A stretch of DNA of 64,000 nucleotides from Lentisphaeria bacterium (GTDB lineage Bacteria > Verrucomicrobiota > Lentisphaeria > Victivallales > Victivallaceae): positions 38,480 to 102,479 of the forward strand of contig CAAGED010000053.1 of NCBI GenBank assembly GCA_900768505.1. The letters are read 5' to 3'. The notes under the pieces are model-generated. The model made no database searches, was not told the origin of the DNA, and saw only the letters and a list, made by a program, of their open reading frames with translations. Positions 36,516 through 44,415 of this stretch are shown one piece after another (positions within the stretch are counted from its first letter, which is position 1; every line of letters starts with the position of its first letter). The position numbers and the translations under genes are program-made.

Positions 36516-36958
36516 TTATTATTTTTGCTCCTGATAAAGATATTTACAATAATAAAACTTTCGGCGGCGGCAAATGCAAATTCGTTATGTACGATATTAT
36601 TTTTTTTAGTTGATAATGCGGGGGTAGTGATTCTTATGTGTGGAGAATTATTTTATATTTTAGAATATCTGGAAAGAGAGGCTTGTATTTTGAGTTGTCA
36701 GGCAAGCTATATTGCGGAAAAGTAAAAAAAATAATTATTGCTGACGCCTTGTAATGATATTACATGAAACATATGCGGCAGCAGATATGAAATTCAGAAA
36801 AATGAAATCCGAAGTGGAGTATTTGGTTGGCAAAAAGAAAAAAAGCGATATCGTAGGGGGCAAAAAACATAAAAACGTAAAAAAAACGAAAAATAACAAA
36901 AACTAGAGTAGAAAAAAAACAAAAGTGTGTTATAGTAATAGCATACTGAATAAGATGC
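36516..36958. other. 443-base AT-rich region upstream of tRNA-Cys
   Basis: No credible gene is present. A 66-codon plus-strand frame here lacks a ribosome site and normal composition. A TATAGT hexamer at about 36931 lies some 25 bases before tRNA-Cys and is the likely -10 box for the tRNA operon. No clear -35 was found. Confidence 0.4.
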
Positions 36959-37032
36959 GGCGTGGTAGCCAAGCGGTTAGGCAACGGTCTGCAAAATCGT
37001 CGAGATCGGTTCGACTCCGATCCACGCCTCCA
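36959..37032 (+). tRNA. tRNA-Cys (GCA)
   Basis: Full cloverleaf: acceptor GGCGTGG pairs with CCACGCC, the anticodon loop CTGCAAA carries GCA at 36991-36993, and the T-arm is ATCGG-TTCGACT-CCGAT. The CCA end is encoded. It is followed by tRNA-fMet after 27 bases. Confidence 0.95.
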
Positions 37033-37059
37033 AGCGCACTTGTTCAATATAACAAATAT

Positions 37060-37134
37060 CGCGGGGTGGAGCAGTGGTAGCTCGTCAGGCTCATAACCTG
37101 AAGGCCGATCGTTCGATTCGATCCCCCGCCACCA
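37060..37134 (+). tRNA. Initiator tRNA-fMet (CAU)
   Basis: The sequence matches initiator tRNA over CGCGGGGTGGAGCAG and the anticodon loop CTCATAA. The 5' C has no pairing partner (C1 opposite C72), the hallmark of initiators, although the common version is C1:A72. The anticodon stem is TCAGG/CCTGA, so only two of the usual three G-C pairs next to the loop are present. The T-arm is GATCG-TTCGATT-CGATC, and CCA is encoded. Its 3' end is the apparent integration site of the element that follows. Confidence 0.92.
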
Positions 37135-37135
37135 A
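37126..37135 (+). repeat. Putative attL core (tRNA 3' end)
   Basis: The ten bases CCGCCACCAA at the 3' end of tRNA-fMet recur at 63787-63796. Each copy is followed within about 20 bases by a TCAGCC...GGCTTTTTT hairpin. This is the expected result of site-specific integration at the tRNA 3' end, in which the element supplies a replacement end and terminator. A 10-bp repeat is short, so chance is not excluded. Confidence 0.5.
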
Positions 37136-37144
37136 ATGATTATC

Positions 37145-37170
37145 AGCCAGTCAAATGACTGGCTTTTTTT
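37145..37170 (+). terminator. Terminator after tRNA-fMet
   Basis: AGCCAGTC-AAAT-GACTGGCT stem-loop followed by seven T residues. A similar hairpin lies beyond the matching repeat at the right element end. Confidence 0.88.
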
Positions 37171-37434
37171 GTGCCGAAAAAGTGCCTGACACAAAAGGAT
37201 TTGCAAAAACGGGATTTTCTATCAGTCCCCGATAACCGGCTGAAAACACCTCGAAAACCTCTCTTTCTCTCTGTTTTCCTCTGGGACTGAATGACATGTC
37301 CTTCAGAGAAAGATTTTGCATAACTTGTTGAATGAGACTGAATAACAAACTTTTATCTCAACAATGGTTTTTCGTCGCCATTGCAAAGCAGAGAATAGAA
37401 TTGCACAACTCTCGTCCACAACTTCCCAGGGTAT

Positions 37435-37483
37435 AAAAAATCCCCGACCGGTAAATTGAAGTTTTCAAAAATACCAATCGGGG
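37435..37483 (-). terminator. Terminator of the recombinase operon
   Basis: On the minus strand CCCCGATTGGT pairs with ACCGGTCGGGG (two G-U pairs), followed by ATTTTTTATA, just after the stop of the ParB-like gene. Confidence 0.75.
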
Positions 37484-37499
37484 TGTTAAACTGTTACAA

Positions 37500-37889
37500 T
37501 TAAAACCCGAACAGCTCCCGCTGCTCCTGCCAATCCTCCGGGAGATTGTTTACTGCCTTTGCCAACGTCATTTCAGGAGGCGTTTTGCCCTGCATAACCG
37601 CGACAATTATATCCGGGGCCAGGTTGACCAGCGACAGGGTTCGCGCGACGTAGGAGCGATCCAACTTCAGCCCTTTTGCCAATTCCAGAACCGTTCCATA
37701 GCGACCGGATTCCAGCATTTGCGCGTATTGGTGAGCCAGAATAATGCTCTTGGGTAGCGGCTCGTTGACCACATCGCTGAACTTTGATCCGCAATCCAGA
37801 ACGATCGACTGACGCGGTCCCAGGTGGCGGATATGAAATGGAACCACAATAACTTTATTGCCGTCTTTGTCTTTTTCCAGTTTCCCCAT
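37500..37889 (-). CDS. Small ParB/HTH-like protein encoded with the recombinase
   Basis: The 129-aa basic protein carries a helix-turn-helix-like stretch (GTVLELAKGLKLDRSYVARTLSLVNLAPDIIVAVMQGKTP) that resembles the DNA-binding part of ParB/KorB-type proteins without the nuclease-like N-terminal domain. The chosen ATG has GGAGG six bases ahead and sits one base after the recombinase stop, so the two genes are translationally coupled. A start nine codons earlier lies inside the recombinase gene and is less likely. It may help position the recombinase or regulate it. Confidence 0.65.
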   Translation of the reverse strand: MGKLEKDKDGNKVIVVPFHIRHLGPRQSIVLDCGSKFSDVVNEPLPKSIILAHQYAQMLESGRYGTVLELAKGLKLDRSYVARTLSLVNLAPDIIVAVMQGKTPPEMTLAKAVNNLPEDWQEQRELFGF

Positions 37890-37890
37890 A

Positions 37891-39216
37891 TCAAACCTCC
37901 ATTCCCGCTTCAGCAAGCAGTGTTTTTATTCCGTCCAGATTGGGCTGGATCTCGATGTGATTTTCATATACGGTGATCCGGGTTATAACGCACTGAATCA
38001 GTTTGCACCGTTCAGCCGGATTCATCACTTCCCAGACCTCATAAATATTTTTCAATACCGTTTGGAGCTGCTCCGCTGAAATCCCCAGATCGCCCTTGTC
38101 CATCAACTGCGCCAGCATGGTCGGAGTCTGAAACAATATGCCGACCTCTTTCAAGACCAGCTTTTCCAGCGCGTCAGAAGGAACTCGCTTGATTGGACAT
38201 GTGCTGAAGTTGCGCTTGGTATCTTCGAGACAGATATAATAGCTGTAACGCTTGTTCTTCTGCTTTACTGTATGAGAAAGCGAAAATGCTCCGCCGCAGC
38301 TTCCGCAATAAATCATTCCGGCAAAAGGATTGACCTTCGGAGTTCGCCTGGTGCTGTCATGGTTCATATTGCTTTTGAGCATAACCTGCACCTGTTCCCA
38401 GGTTTCCAGGTCGATGATCGCTTCGTGCTCTCCGGGATAAACGTTGCCTTTATGTTCGACCATGCCGATATAAAGCTGATTTTTGAGCATCCGATAAATC
38501 ATCTGATTATTGACCTGCTGCCCGTCACGCTTGACGCCTTTCCTGGTAATCCAGGCTTTTCCCCGGATGCCTTTCAATTCAAGTTCTGTCGATACCGCTT
38601 TAGCCGAGCCATATTCCAGATAACTTTTGAACACCAGCCGGACCGTTTCTGCTTCCTTTTGATTGACGATCAGACGCTTGGTGGTAGGATCGGTGTCGTA
38701 GCCGAGGATCGGAAATCCGCCGCAGTTCTTCCCGCGCTTCTTGGCGGCTGCGACCTTGTCCCGGATTCGTTCAGCGATAATCTCCCGTTCATATTGAGCA
38801 AATGTCATGAGAATATTAAGCATCATCCTCCCGGCAGAAGTCGAGGTGTTGATCTCCTGCGTAACGCTGACGAAAGATACGCCATACTCATCGAAAAACT
38901 CCTGCAACTCGCTGAAATCGCTCAGGGATCGGGTCAAACGGTCGATTTTATAGATTACGATAATGTCCACCAGACCGGATTTAATATCCGCTTTCAATTT
39001 CTGCAATGCAGGCCGGTTCATATTGCCGCCGGAAAATCCGCCATCGTCGTAGCTGTCGGGCAGACATATCCAGCCGTTGCCCTTTTGACTGGCTATGTAA
39101 TTTTCGCACGCTTCCCGCTGCGCGTCGAGGCTGTTGAACTCCTGCTCCAATCCATCCTCATGGCTTTTGCGGGTATAGATCGCACATCTGAATTGTTTTT
39201 TCACTTTCTCAATCAT
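37891..39216 (-). CDS. Large serine recombinase (site-specific integrase/excisionase)
   Basis: A 441-aa DNA recombinase. The N-terminal resolvase domain has the catalytic serine Ser18 in YTRKSHED plus the helix motif IYKIDRLTRSLSDF and the arginine-containing FAQYEREIIAERIRDK. A recombinase domain and a zinc ribbon follow (IYCGSCGGAF with a later C...C pair), and then a helical C-terminal part. It would catalyse integration and excision of the surrounding element through double-strand cleavage with a short crossover. It is the only recombinase found in the element. It belongs to a minus-strand run with a DUF2924 protein upstream and a ParB-like protein downstream. GGAG lies ahead of the ATG. 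Confidence 0.93.
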   Translation of the reverse strand: MIEKVKKQFRCAIYTRKSHEDGLEQEFNSLDAQREACENYIASQKGNGWICLPDSYDDGGFSGGNMNRPALQKLKADIKSGLVDIIVIYKIDRLTRSLSDFSELQEFFDEYGVSFVSVTQEINTSTSAGRMMLNILMTFAQYEREIIAERIRDKVAAAKKRGKNCGGFPILGYDTDPTTKRLIVNQKEAETVRLVFKSYLEYGSAKAVSTELELKGIRGKAWITRKGVKRDGQQVNNQMIYRMLKNQLYIGMVEHKGNVYPGEHEAIIDLETWEQVQVMLKSNMNHDSTRRTPKVNPFAGMIYCGSCGGAFSLSHTVKQKNKRYSYYICLEDTKRNFSTCPIKRVPSDALEKLVLKEVGILFQTPTMLAQLMDKGDLGISAEQLQTVLKNIYEVWEVMNPAERCKLIQCVITRITVYENHIEIQPNLDGIKTLLAEAGMEV

Positions 39217-39217
39217 C

Positions 39218-39637
39218 TTACTTTACTCCAAAAAATGTTTTTCCGTTCCAGTGAGCGCCGGTGATCTTCTTTGCCACCGCTGTCAGCGAACGGTAAATTA
39301 CGCCCTGATACTCGACACCATTATTGCGGATAATCACCTCGTGGGCGACGCCATGCCATTCACGGATGATCCGGTTACCGGGTTTGAAAATACCTGCGTT
39401 GCGTTTTTGCAGTTTTTTCTGTTCCAACATCTGCGTTTTCAGCATCTCCGGAAGTCCGCCATAGAAAAGTTCCTGAATCCGGTGCGCCAGCCGTTTCCGC
39501 ATAAACACGCGGCCATATTGAGGCGGCTGCGATCCGAAGAGGTCCTTCCATTTTTCGATCATTTCGTCCTGCGTCATTTGTCCCAATGCGAGAAGCTGAC
39601 GACGTACTGACTCGCTGTTTTCCTGTTTTTTGTTCAT
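39218..39637 (-). CDS. DUF2924 family protein
   Basis: A 139-aa protein with family features LFGSQPPQYGRVFMRKRLAH in the middle and a C-terminal block (YRSLTAVAKKITGAHWNGKTFFGVK) resembling the small DNA-binding domain known from DUF2924. Such genes are typically found directly ahead of a large serine recombinase, as here (one-base gap), so it may be a recombination directionality or accessory factor (inference). The start has an AAGGA site. An 18-codon upstream extension overlaps the promoter described separately. Confidence 0.8.
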   Translation of the reverse strand: MNKKQENSESVRRQLLALGQMTQDEMIEKWKDLFGSQPPQYGRVFMRKRLAHRIQELFYGGLPEMLKTQMLEQKKLQKRNAGIFKPGNRIIREWHGVAHEVIIRNNGVEYQGVIYRSLTAVAKKITGAHWNGKTFFGVK

Positions 39638-39667
39638 TTCAAAATCCTTTCTGTTTGAACGTGTTGT

Positions 39668-39696
39668 AAATAACCATGACTTCTCCGACATAGCAA
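39668..39696 (-). promoter_or_regulatory. Promoter for the DUF2924/recombinase operon
   Basis: On the minus strand TTGCTA, a 17-base spacer ending in CATGG, and TTATTT. The TG one base before the -10 hexamer makes it an extended -10. The same layout occurs ahead of two plus-strand element genes. Confidence 0.5.
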
Positions 39697-39718
39697 GCTC
39701 TCCATTACACTATTCTTT

Positions 39719-39841
39719 TCAGTTTGTGGCAATTGGAGCTGAAAGCGCGACGTAACGCTTGATCGTGCTGCGGAGAATCTCTGCAATCTCCCGAATTTCA
39801 GGGGTTGTGTTGATCGCAGGTTTTTCTTTCTTTTTCGGCAT
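39719..39841 (-). CDS. Small basic protein (40 aa)
   Basis: A 40-residue frame (opening MPKKKEKPAINTTPEIREIAEIL) preceded by AAAGGA eight bases from the ATG. It has a lysine-rich start and one predicted helix. It precedes the DUF2924 and recombinase genes on the same strand, in the divergent interval opposite the HARE-HTH gene. It could be a small regulator of the recombinase operon. Support is only ribosome site, composition and position. Confidence 0.45.
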   Translation of the reverse strand: MPKKKEKPAINTTPEIREIAEILRSTIKRYVALSAPIATN

Positions 39842-39889
39842 AAAAAGTCCTTTCTTTGAAATTAGTTGAAAATGTTGGTAATGATTAAC

Positions 39890-39918
39890 TTGCTATGTAT
39901 CCGCTTCCATGCCAATGT
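39890..39918 (+). promoter_or_regulatory. Promoter for the HARE-HTH gene
   Basis: TTGCTA, a 17-base spacer ending in CATGC, and CAATGT, with an extended -10 TG. It shares its layout and most conserved bases with the element promoters at 44387 (plus strand) and 39668 (minus strand). Confidence 0.5.
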
Positions 39919-39952
39919 ATGTGCAAAGCAACCCCCAATCAGGAGAAAAACA

Positions 39953-40396
39953 ATGAACAACACAAACGTGAAAGTTGGTACGGAGATCGTTGCCAAAGTC
40001 GGATGCAACGAAGTAAAAGCTGTTATCACCGAAGCTGGTGAAAACGGGATCATGGCACGCAGCCATAAAAGCGGAAAAGAGTTCCGCGTCACGACCATTT
40101 TGCAGGTCATAAGCGCTCCGGAAGAAATCCGGGAAACGCCGAAGCCGGAAAAGAAGCTGAGCCTTTTCTCGGCAGCCATAAAGGTTATGGAAACAGGCCC
40201 GGCAGAGCAGACCTATTCAGTAAAGGAACTGGTGACGGAATCCATCGCCCAGGGCCTTTGGACGCCAGGTGCGGGCAAAACGCCGGATATGACGCTTTAC
40301 GCCGCGATCCTGCGCGACATCGCAACGAAGGAACATCCCCGGATCGTCCGGGCCGAAGTTCGCGGAAAGTTCAAGCTGGCAGAGGTGACACTCTGA
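39953..40396 (+). CDS. HARE-HTH domain protein
   Basis: The 147-aa product has a small beta-rich N-terminal half (VKVGTEIVAKVGCNEVKAVIT) and a C-terminal winged helix of the HARE-HTH type. The latter is seen in LSLFSAAIKVMETG, SVKELVTESIAQGLWTPGAGKTPDMTLYAAILRDI and VRGKFKLAE (separate segments). HARE-HTH domains occur in restriction and chromatin proteins and are thought to sense or bind modified DNA. The ATG has AGGAG ten bases upstream, and an earlier in-frame start is inside the promoter. It is divergent from the recombinase operon. Confidence 0.75.
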   Translation: MNNTNVKVGTEIVAKVGCNEVKAVITEAGENGIMARSHKSGKEFRVTTILQVISAPEEIRETPKPEKKLSLFSAAIKVMETGPAEQTYSVKELVTESIAQGLWTPGAGKTPDMTLYAAILRDIATKEHPRIVRAEVRGKFKLAEVTL

Positions 40397-40429
40397 CTTC
40401 TGCAACCAACTTTTTTGAGTACTCTGAGT

Positions 40430-40664
40430 CCTTCCGCCGCGATATAGAGCAAATGCCCCAGGGAGGACCCGTTGGCCTTCCAGATGCCCCCCTTCAGAAA
40501 GGCCCCTTGCAGGCCCGCTGCCGGGAGTGAATCCAGAGGGAACAACGCGACTTGCCCTGCACAACAAGGCGCCGGTGCGGGGCCTCTGTGGGCAAGGAAA
40601 CGGCTCACGGCTCTGCGGTGCCGCCGGTCGGATTGGAGATCCTCCCGGTCAGCACTCACAGAGC
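40430..40664 (-). ncRNA. Candidate GC-rich structured RNA
   Basis: Between convergent genes lies a GC-rich stretch with no credible reading frame but nested complementary arms. At 40610-40664 the minus strand folds as GCTCTG-TGA-GTGC-TGA-CCGG-GA-GGAT-CTCCA-ATCC-GA-CCGG-CG-GCAC-CG-CAGAGC. The GA/GA internal loop would form tandem sheared G-A pairs. A second stem CTTGCCC/GGGCAAG (40551-40557 with 40590-40596) encloses GCAC/GTGC, and a third, GGCCTT/AAGGCC, lies further on. The first hairpin overlaps the stop of the zinc-ribbon gene. I do not recognise a family. It could also be an mRNA 3' end. Confidence 0.4.
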
Positions 40665-41020
40665 AGTTTCGCCTGACGATGAGCTTTCTGAAGTTCGAGT
40701 TCTTCAGACGAAAGATAATGCAGTTCAATATGCCTACAACCGCAAACGCTGCACTCAAACCAGGTTTCAGCGCTCTTCCCACGCTCCTCTTTCGGGAGCC
40801 AGGAAGGAAGTTGCCATGCCTGACACTTGGAGCAAAACACTCTTGACTCATCGGGCCTCCACTGATAGCTGGCCTTCGCAGTGACGGAAGCGACAAAAAT
40901 CTTTTCCTGCACAACTGGCACAACCTTCTCAGCGGGTTCCTGATATTCCGGGACCAATTCAAAATCGGGTTTCGGACGAATTTGAAAGAGACCGGGAGCC
41001 AAAACAATTTTTCGAATCAT
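40649..41020 (-). CDS. Zinc-ribbon protein of unknown function
   Basis: The 123-aa protein contains two Cys pairs (FCSKCQAW and FECSVCGCRHIELHYLS) separated by about 30 residues, the pattern of a small zinc ribbon. It is preceded by an AAGGAAAATT-ATG ribosome site and lies 107 bases downstream of the primase-helicase gene on the same strand. The cysteine spacing and a basic tail suggest nucleic-acid binding. A competing long frame on the same strand lacks normal composition. The function in the element is unknown. Confidence 0.6.
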   Translation of the reverse strand: MIRKIVLAPGLFQIRPKPDFELVPEYQEPAEKVVPVVQEKIFVASVTAKASYQWRPDESRVFCSKCQAWQLPSWLPKEERGKSAETWFECSVCGCRHIELHYLSSEELELQKAHRQAKLLCEC

Positions 41021-41127
41021 AATTTTCCTTTCCTGCGACGCTTGCTACATTAAAAAAGCACTATCCCAATGCAACACCCGCGCACACGTGTTATTAAAGA
41101 GATTAAAAATATCCGTCGTTAATGTCG

Positions 41128-43518
41128 TCAGCCAACAAGCATGATCTTGCGATACCCGCGAGTCCTGGAACCCCAGCGCTCAATAGTATTGGTGGAATAC
41201 GCCCCAAACTTCTCCGGGATCAGCTTTGCGAACGACCGCATAACGATCTTGCTGGGCAGACTGTTCAAGTTGTTATTATTGCAATAACGGGTATAGGCGT
41301 TCATGAGCTCCTGAGTTGTAACGTCCTGAGTTTCATCCGCGACAACCTGTTCTTCCAGGAAGTTGTGAACAGTGTTGGATTCCTCGACCAGCGCATTTGC
41401 TTCTTCCTGCAGGCTGTCAGGCAGCTTGATCCGGCCAAATTCCTTACAGTCCTCCAGCAGCTTGATTGCTCCTGCGATAAACCAGTTCAGGATGCCAGAT
41501 CCTTCTTCCTGCAAAAGTTTCTGCGCAAAATTGGGAATTTTCTTTTCCGGCGGCGGATTCACAAAGCGAATAAGAATCAGTCGTCTGAGCCAGGCATCAC
41601 CATCCTCATCCAGTCGGATACGCAACCGGGAGTTGGTCGTAATGGCAATGCAGAAGTTTCCCTTCAACCGAACCCGCTTGTTTGATCCTTTGAACTCGAC
41701 ATCCAGCGTATCAGCACCGGTCAGTGATTTTATAACGCCTGTACCTTTCTTGCGCATGTAGTCGCTGTTAACGTCGTTTGCAATCAACAAGGTTTTGCCA
41801 CAAAATGCTGACATTTCAAAGCGCTCTGCCAGCATATCGGATCGCAGCGTAGCTACGTTATCCTCTCCGATCACGTCACAGATGAGCTTTGCAATGGTGC
41901 TCTTGCCGCCGCCAGCGGTCCCTTCCAGAATAACAAATTGCTGAGAGAGATTATGACCCAGCAGAGCCATCCCGCAATATTTCTGGAGCGTTTCAATCTG
42001 CTCCACCGAAAGCGCATGTGCCAGCAGATCATTCATGAACTGCGGACAGTCGGCATTTTCGTTCAGGTGAATGGGAATCATATTCCGCGAATAAAAATTG
42101 GGGGAAAACTGCTCAAGGTTCATCGTGTACAAATCCAGCATTCCTTCCGGCAGATGGATGTAGGCCTTTGACGCATCACGTTTGAACGCATTTTCCTTTT
42201 CGCACAGGCCACGCAGCCGGTTGATTGAATCTTTCAGCATACGATCCGTTCTTGCTGGCATAAGCGCCACCGCTTCAGCAGACCAAAACTTTTTCCAATA
42301 TTCCCGCAGCTCATCGGCAAGAATTGTTTTTATCCGATCCTCGCTTTCGGGCCGCCAAAGTCCGGTCCGATCGTCGTAAAGGTAAAACGTTCCTTCGCCC
42401 GGCTCAAACAAAACGTGGTGATTCTGCATAAAAAAGCGAGCGTTCCACTCCTGGTTGAAATTTACCTTTGTCGGCTTATTTTCCTTGTTGTAATTGATCT
42501 GGAAAGGTTCGCCAGCCAGATTGGAAAGGTCTTTGTAAGGATCTTTCATTCGCAGCGCTTCAGCTTCCGGAACAAGCTCTTTGTGAGCTTCAATATAATC
42601 TACAAGTTCCTCGCTGGTATGCTTGCACAAATAGTCGTCCAGTCCACATTTGTCGCTGCCGTCAGCAGGCATGTCGATCCGGTACAATTTGCACTTAAAA
42701 TCCAGCAGTTCGGAAGCAAACCGCAGTGTATTGGTGTCAAAGCTCTTTGCCTTGCTACGGGTTTGATGCGAGTCGCTGTCATAAATAATATATACTTCTC
42801 GTCCTTCGCTCAGAAACGGCACAAGATCATCATTGATTTTATAATGATCTGTTACGGTTCTCCGTTCAGACTTGGGAGCCAGCCAGTTCCAGATTCCAGC
42901 CAGTCCGATCATCGGAACCCCAGAAATCGTTGCTTTTCGTGCTTTCTTTTCGCCTTCCACCAGAATCAGCGGAAGATCGGTATTATAAAACTGGTCCATC
43001 GCATCAGCAGACACGGGAAAATAACAGTGATTGCCTGCGCCCGGATCGGTAGCGTATTTCATTTCCACCTTGTCACGACTCAACGGCAGCGGCGGACGGT
43101 AGCGTTTACGCATGAAGATTTTACCATTATGCCCCAGGAAGCGTTCTCCTTGTGCGTTACGATAAATAATCTTATAGCCGCCATTGCTGCGCTTCACCAG
43201 CGTGCCTTCCGGTTTGAACGGCTCAATTTCAATATCGTTCCGCGTCAATCCAGAACGCGCCAAATCTGCGTCGATCCAAGCGTTCAGATTATCTTCTTCC
43301 GATACCGGCTCACGTTCCCAGGGAGGCTCGGCGGGCAGTTCGGATACGTCTGAAGCTGCTTCTGATGATGTGCCGTCCGTCTCGGCAGCCATAGTTGACT
43401 CCCCAATCGCGGCTTCTGATGATGCTTCCGCCGCGTCTGTGACGGGCGTTGATTCCTCGATCACTGTTTCAATAGTTTCTGATGTTGTAAGTTCTGTGTT
43501 TTTCTCGTTGTCAGTCAT
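41128..43518 (-). CDS. P4/D5-type phage or plasmid primase-helicase with TOPRIM-like DUF3854 domain
   Basis: A 796-aa replication protein. After a Ser/Thr/Glu-rich low-complexity N-terminus comes a DUF3854/TOPRIM-like region (LPLILVEGEKKARKA, VYIIYDSDS). It is followed by a D5-type N-domain and a superfamily-3 helicase with Walker A GTAGGGKST, Walker B LLIANDVNSD and the sensor-like CIAITTNSRL. Such proteins initiate replication of satellite phages and integrative elements at an adjacent origin. The repeat array just upstream of this gene is a good origin candidate. The start used has GGAG, and an upstream in-frame start does not. Confidence 0.88.
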   Translation of the reverse strand: MTDNEKNTELTTSETIETVIEESTPVTDAAEASSEAAIGESTMAAETDGTSSEAASDVSELPAEPPWEREPVSEEDNLNAWIDADLARSGLTRNDIEIEPFKPEGTLVKRSNGGYKIIYRNAQGERFLGHNGKIFMRKRYRPPLPLSRDKVEMKYATDPGAGNHCYFPVSADAMDQFYNTDLPLILVEGEKKARKATISGVPMIGLAGIWNWLAPKSERRTVTDHYKINDDLVPFLSEGREVYIIYDSDSHQTRSKAKSFDTNTLRFASELLDFKCKLYRIDMPADGSDKCGLDDYLCKHTSEELVDYIEAHKELVPEAEALRMKDPYKDLSNLAGEPFQINYNKENKPTKVNFNQEWNARFFMQNHHVLFEPGEGTFYLYDDRTGLWRPESEDRIKTILADELREYWKKFWSAEAVALMPARTDRMLKDSINRLRGLCEKENAFKRDASKAYIHLPEGMLDLYTMNLEQFSPNFYSRNMIPIHLNENADCPQFMNDLLAHALSVEQIETLQKYCGMALLGHNLSQQFVILEGTAGGGKSTIAKLICDVIGEDNVATLRSDMLAERFEMSAFCGKTLLIANDVNSDYMRKKGTGVIKSLTGADTLDVEFKGSNKRVRLKGNFCIAITTNSRLRIRLDEDGDAWLRRLILIRFVNPPPEKKIPNFAQKLLQEEGSGILNWFIAGAIKLLEDCKEFGRIKLPDSLQEEANALVEESNTVHNFLEEQVVADETQDVTTQELMNAYTRYCNNNNLNSLPSKIVMRSFAKLIPEKFGAYSTNTIERWGSRTRGYRKIMLVG

Positions 43519-43630
43519 AATTTTCTCCATAAATTGCTTGCTGTTTTGTTGTGTTTCTGCAGGAAACATTTACTATGATGTATTATTCATACTCTTTCCT
43601 TTCTGCTCATTGAGCGTTGTTGTTGACATT

Positions 43631-43643
43631 GCCACCAGGTGGC
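43631..43643. promoter_or_regulatory. Operator-like palindrome in the primase promoter region
   Basis: GCCACC-A-GGTGGC is a perfect 6-bp inverted repeat. On the minus strand it directly precedes CAATGT, with TG one base ahead, which resembles the -10 element of the other element promoters. A protein bound here would overlap the primase promoter. Confidence 0.4.
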
Positions 43644-43650
43644 TTCGTAT

Positions 43651-44260
43651 AAGTATCTTCGACAAAAATCCAGAAGTAGTCTGATTTTTTTTCCATTATT
43701 TCCAATTTTTTCCTTCCTGGCATGGGAAATATTGTTGATCTCATTTTTTGCCGTCACTAAGTATCTTCCAGAAAAAAATGAAAGTGGTCGAAAAATTTTG
43801 AACTTTTTTCAATTTTTTTTACGATCCGGCAGAAATCGCACTCGTTTCCGAACAAGTATCTTTCCAAAAATTGCCCCGGTGGGGGATCTTTTTTGAATTT
43901 TTTTTGCAAAAAATTGTCGTTGCCATCGTTGATACACCTTTGCCTTCACCAAGTATCTTCCAGAAAAATTTGGAAATAGTCTGATTTTTTCTGACTTTTT
44001 TGATTTTTCTTTCCGGAAGCCTGTATTTTTCCCGGATCGTCCCGAACAAGTATCTTTCCAAAAATTCTGAAAATTGCGGCACTGTTTTTGATTTTTTCCA
44101 TTTTTCCAATTATTTCCTTCCCAGCACCGGAATTTATTACCGATCCAGCCAAACAAGTATCTTTCCAAAAAAGCCCCAAATGGTTCAGATTTTTTTGATT
44201 TTTTTTGAAAAATCTTTTCTACTGCCTCGATTTCCATACAAGTATCTTTCCAAAAACAGG
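43651..44260 (+). repeat. Seven directly repeated iteron-like units (candidate replication origin)
   Basis: The core AAGTATCTT starts at 43651, 43758, 43854, 43951, 44048, 44155 and 44240. Four copies share the 19-base form ACAAGTATCTTTCCAAAAA. Two read AAGTATCTTCCAGAAAAA, and the first is AAGTATCTTCGACAAAAA. Copy-to-copy distances are 107, 96, 97, 97, 107 and 85 bases, close to whole helical turns, so all copies face one side of the DNA. Intervening sequence is T-rich. Position next to the primase-helicase gene suggests an origin bound by that protein or a partner. All copies have the same orientation. Confidence 0.65.
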
Positions 44261-44386
44261 GGATCGAGGGCCGCTTTTTTTGAATTTTTTTCAATTTTCT
44301 TTCCAGCAGCATGGGTATGCGGAGAAAGCAAGTCGAAAAACGAATATAAACATCATTTAATTATTGAAAATAAACAACTTACAGAC

Positions 44387-44415
44387 TTGCTAATGCTCAA
44401 ATTGCATGGCAATGT
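44387..44415 (+). promoter_or_regulatory. Promoter for the small-gene operon
   Basis: TTGCTA, a 17-base spacer ending in CATGG, and CAATGT with an extended -10 TG. This is nearly the same as the promoter at 39890, including the trailing ATG. Confidence 0.5.

Larger units (their letters stand above)
37135..37499. other. Left end of the mobile element, no gene
   Basis: After the tRNA-type terminator there are about 260 bases with no reading frame I would accept, then the terminator of the recombinase operon. The stretch probably holds element-end DNA, such as recombinase binding sites. Confidence 0.4.

Noticed and set aside
36525..36725. Plus-strand frame of 66 codons in the AT-rich spacer
   Set aside because: No ribosome site, and composition is typical of random AT-rich DNA.
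40297..41007. Minus-strand frame of 236 codons
   Set aside because: It shadows the zinc-ribbon gene and the GC-rich RNA candidate, has an Arg/Ser-rich composition without domains and no ribosome site.
43651..44260. CRISPR array
   Set aside because: Repeats are about 19 bases at spacing of 85-107 bases, imperfect, with T-rich non-unique spacers and no cas genes.
43809..44312. Minus-strand frame of 167 codons with repeating Trp-Lys-Asp-Thr-Cys-like segments
   Set aside because: The same DNA repeat appears as FWKDTC, FLERYLF and FGKILV, that is, in all three frames, so the conservation is in DNA and not in protein. There is no ribosome site.
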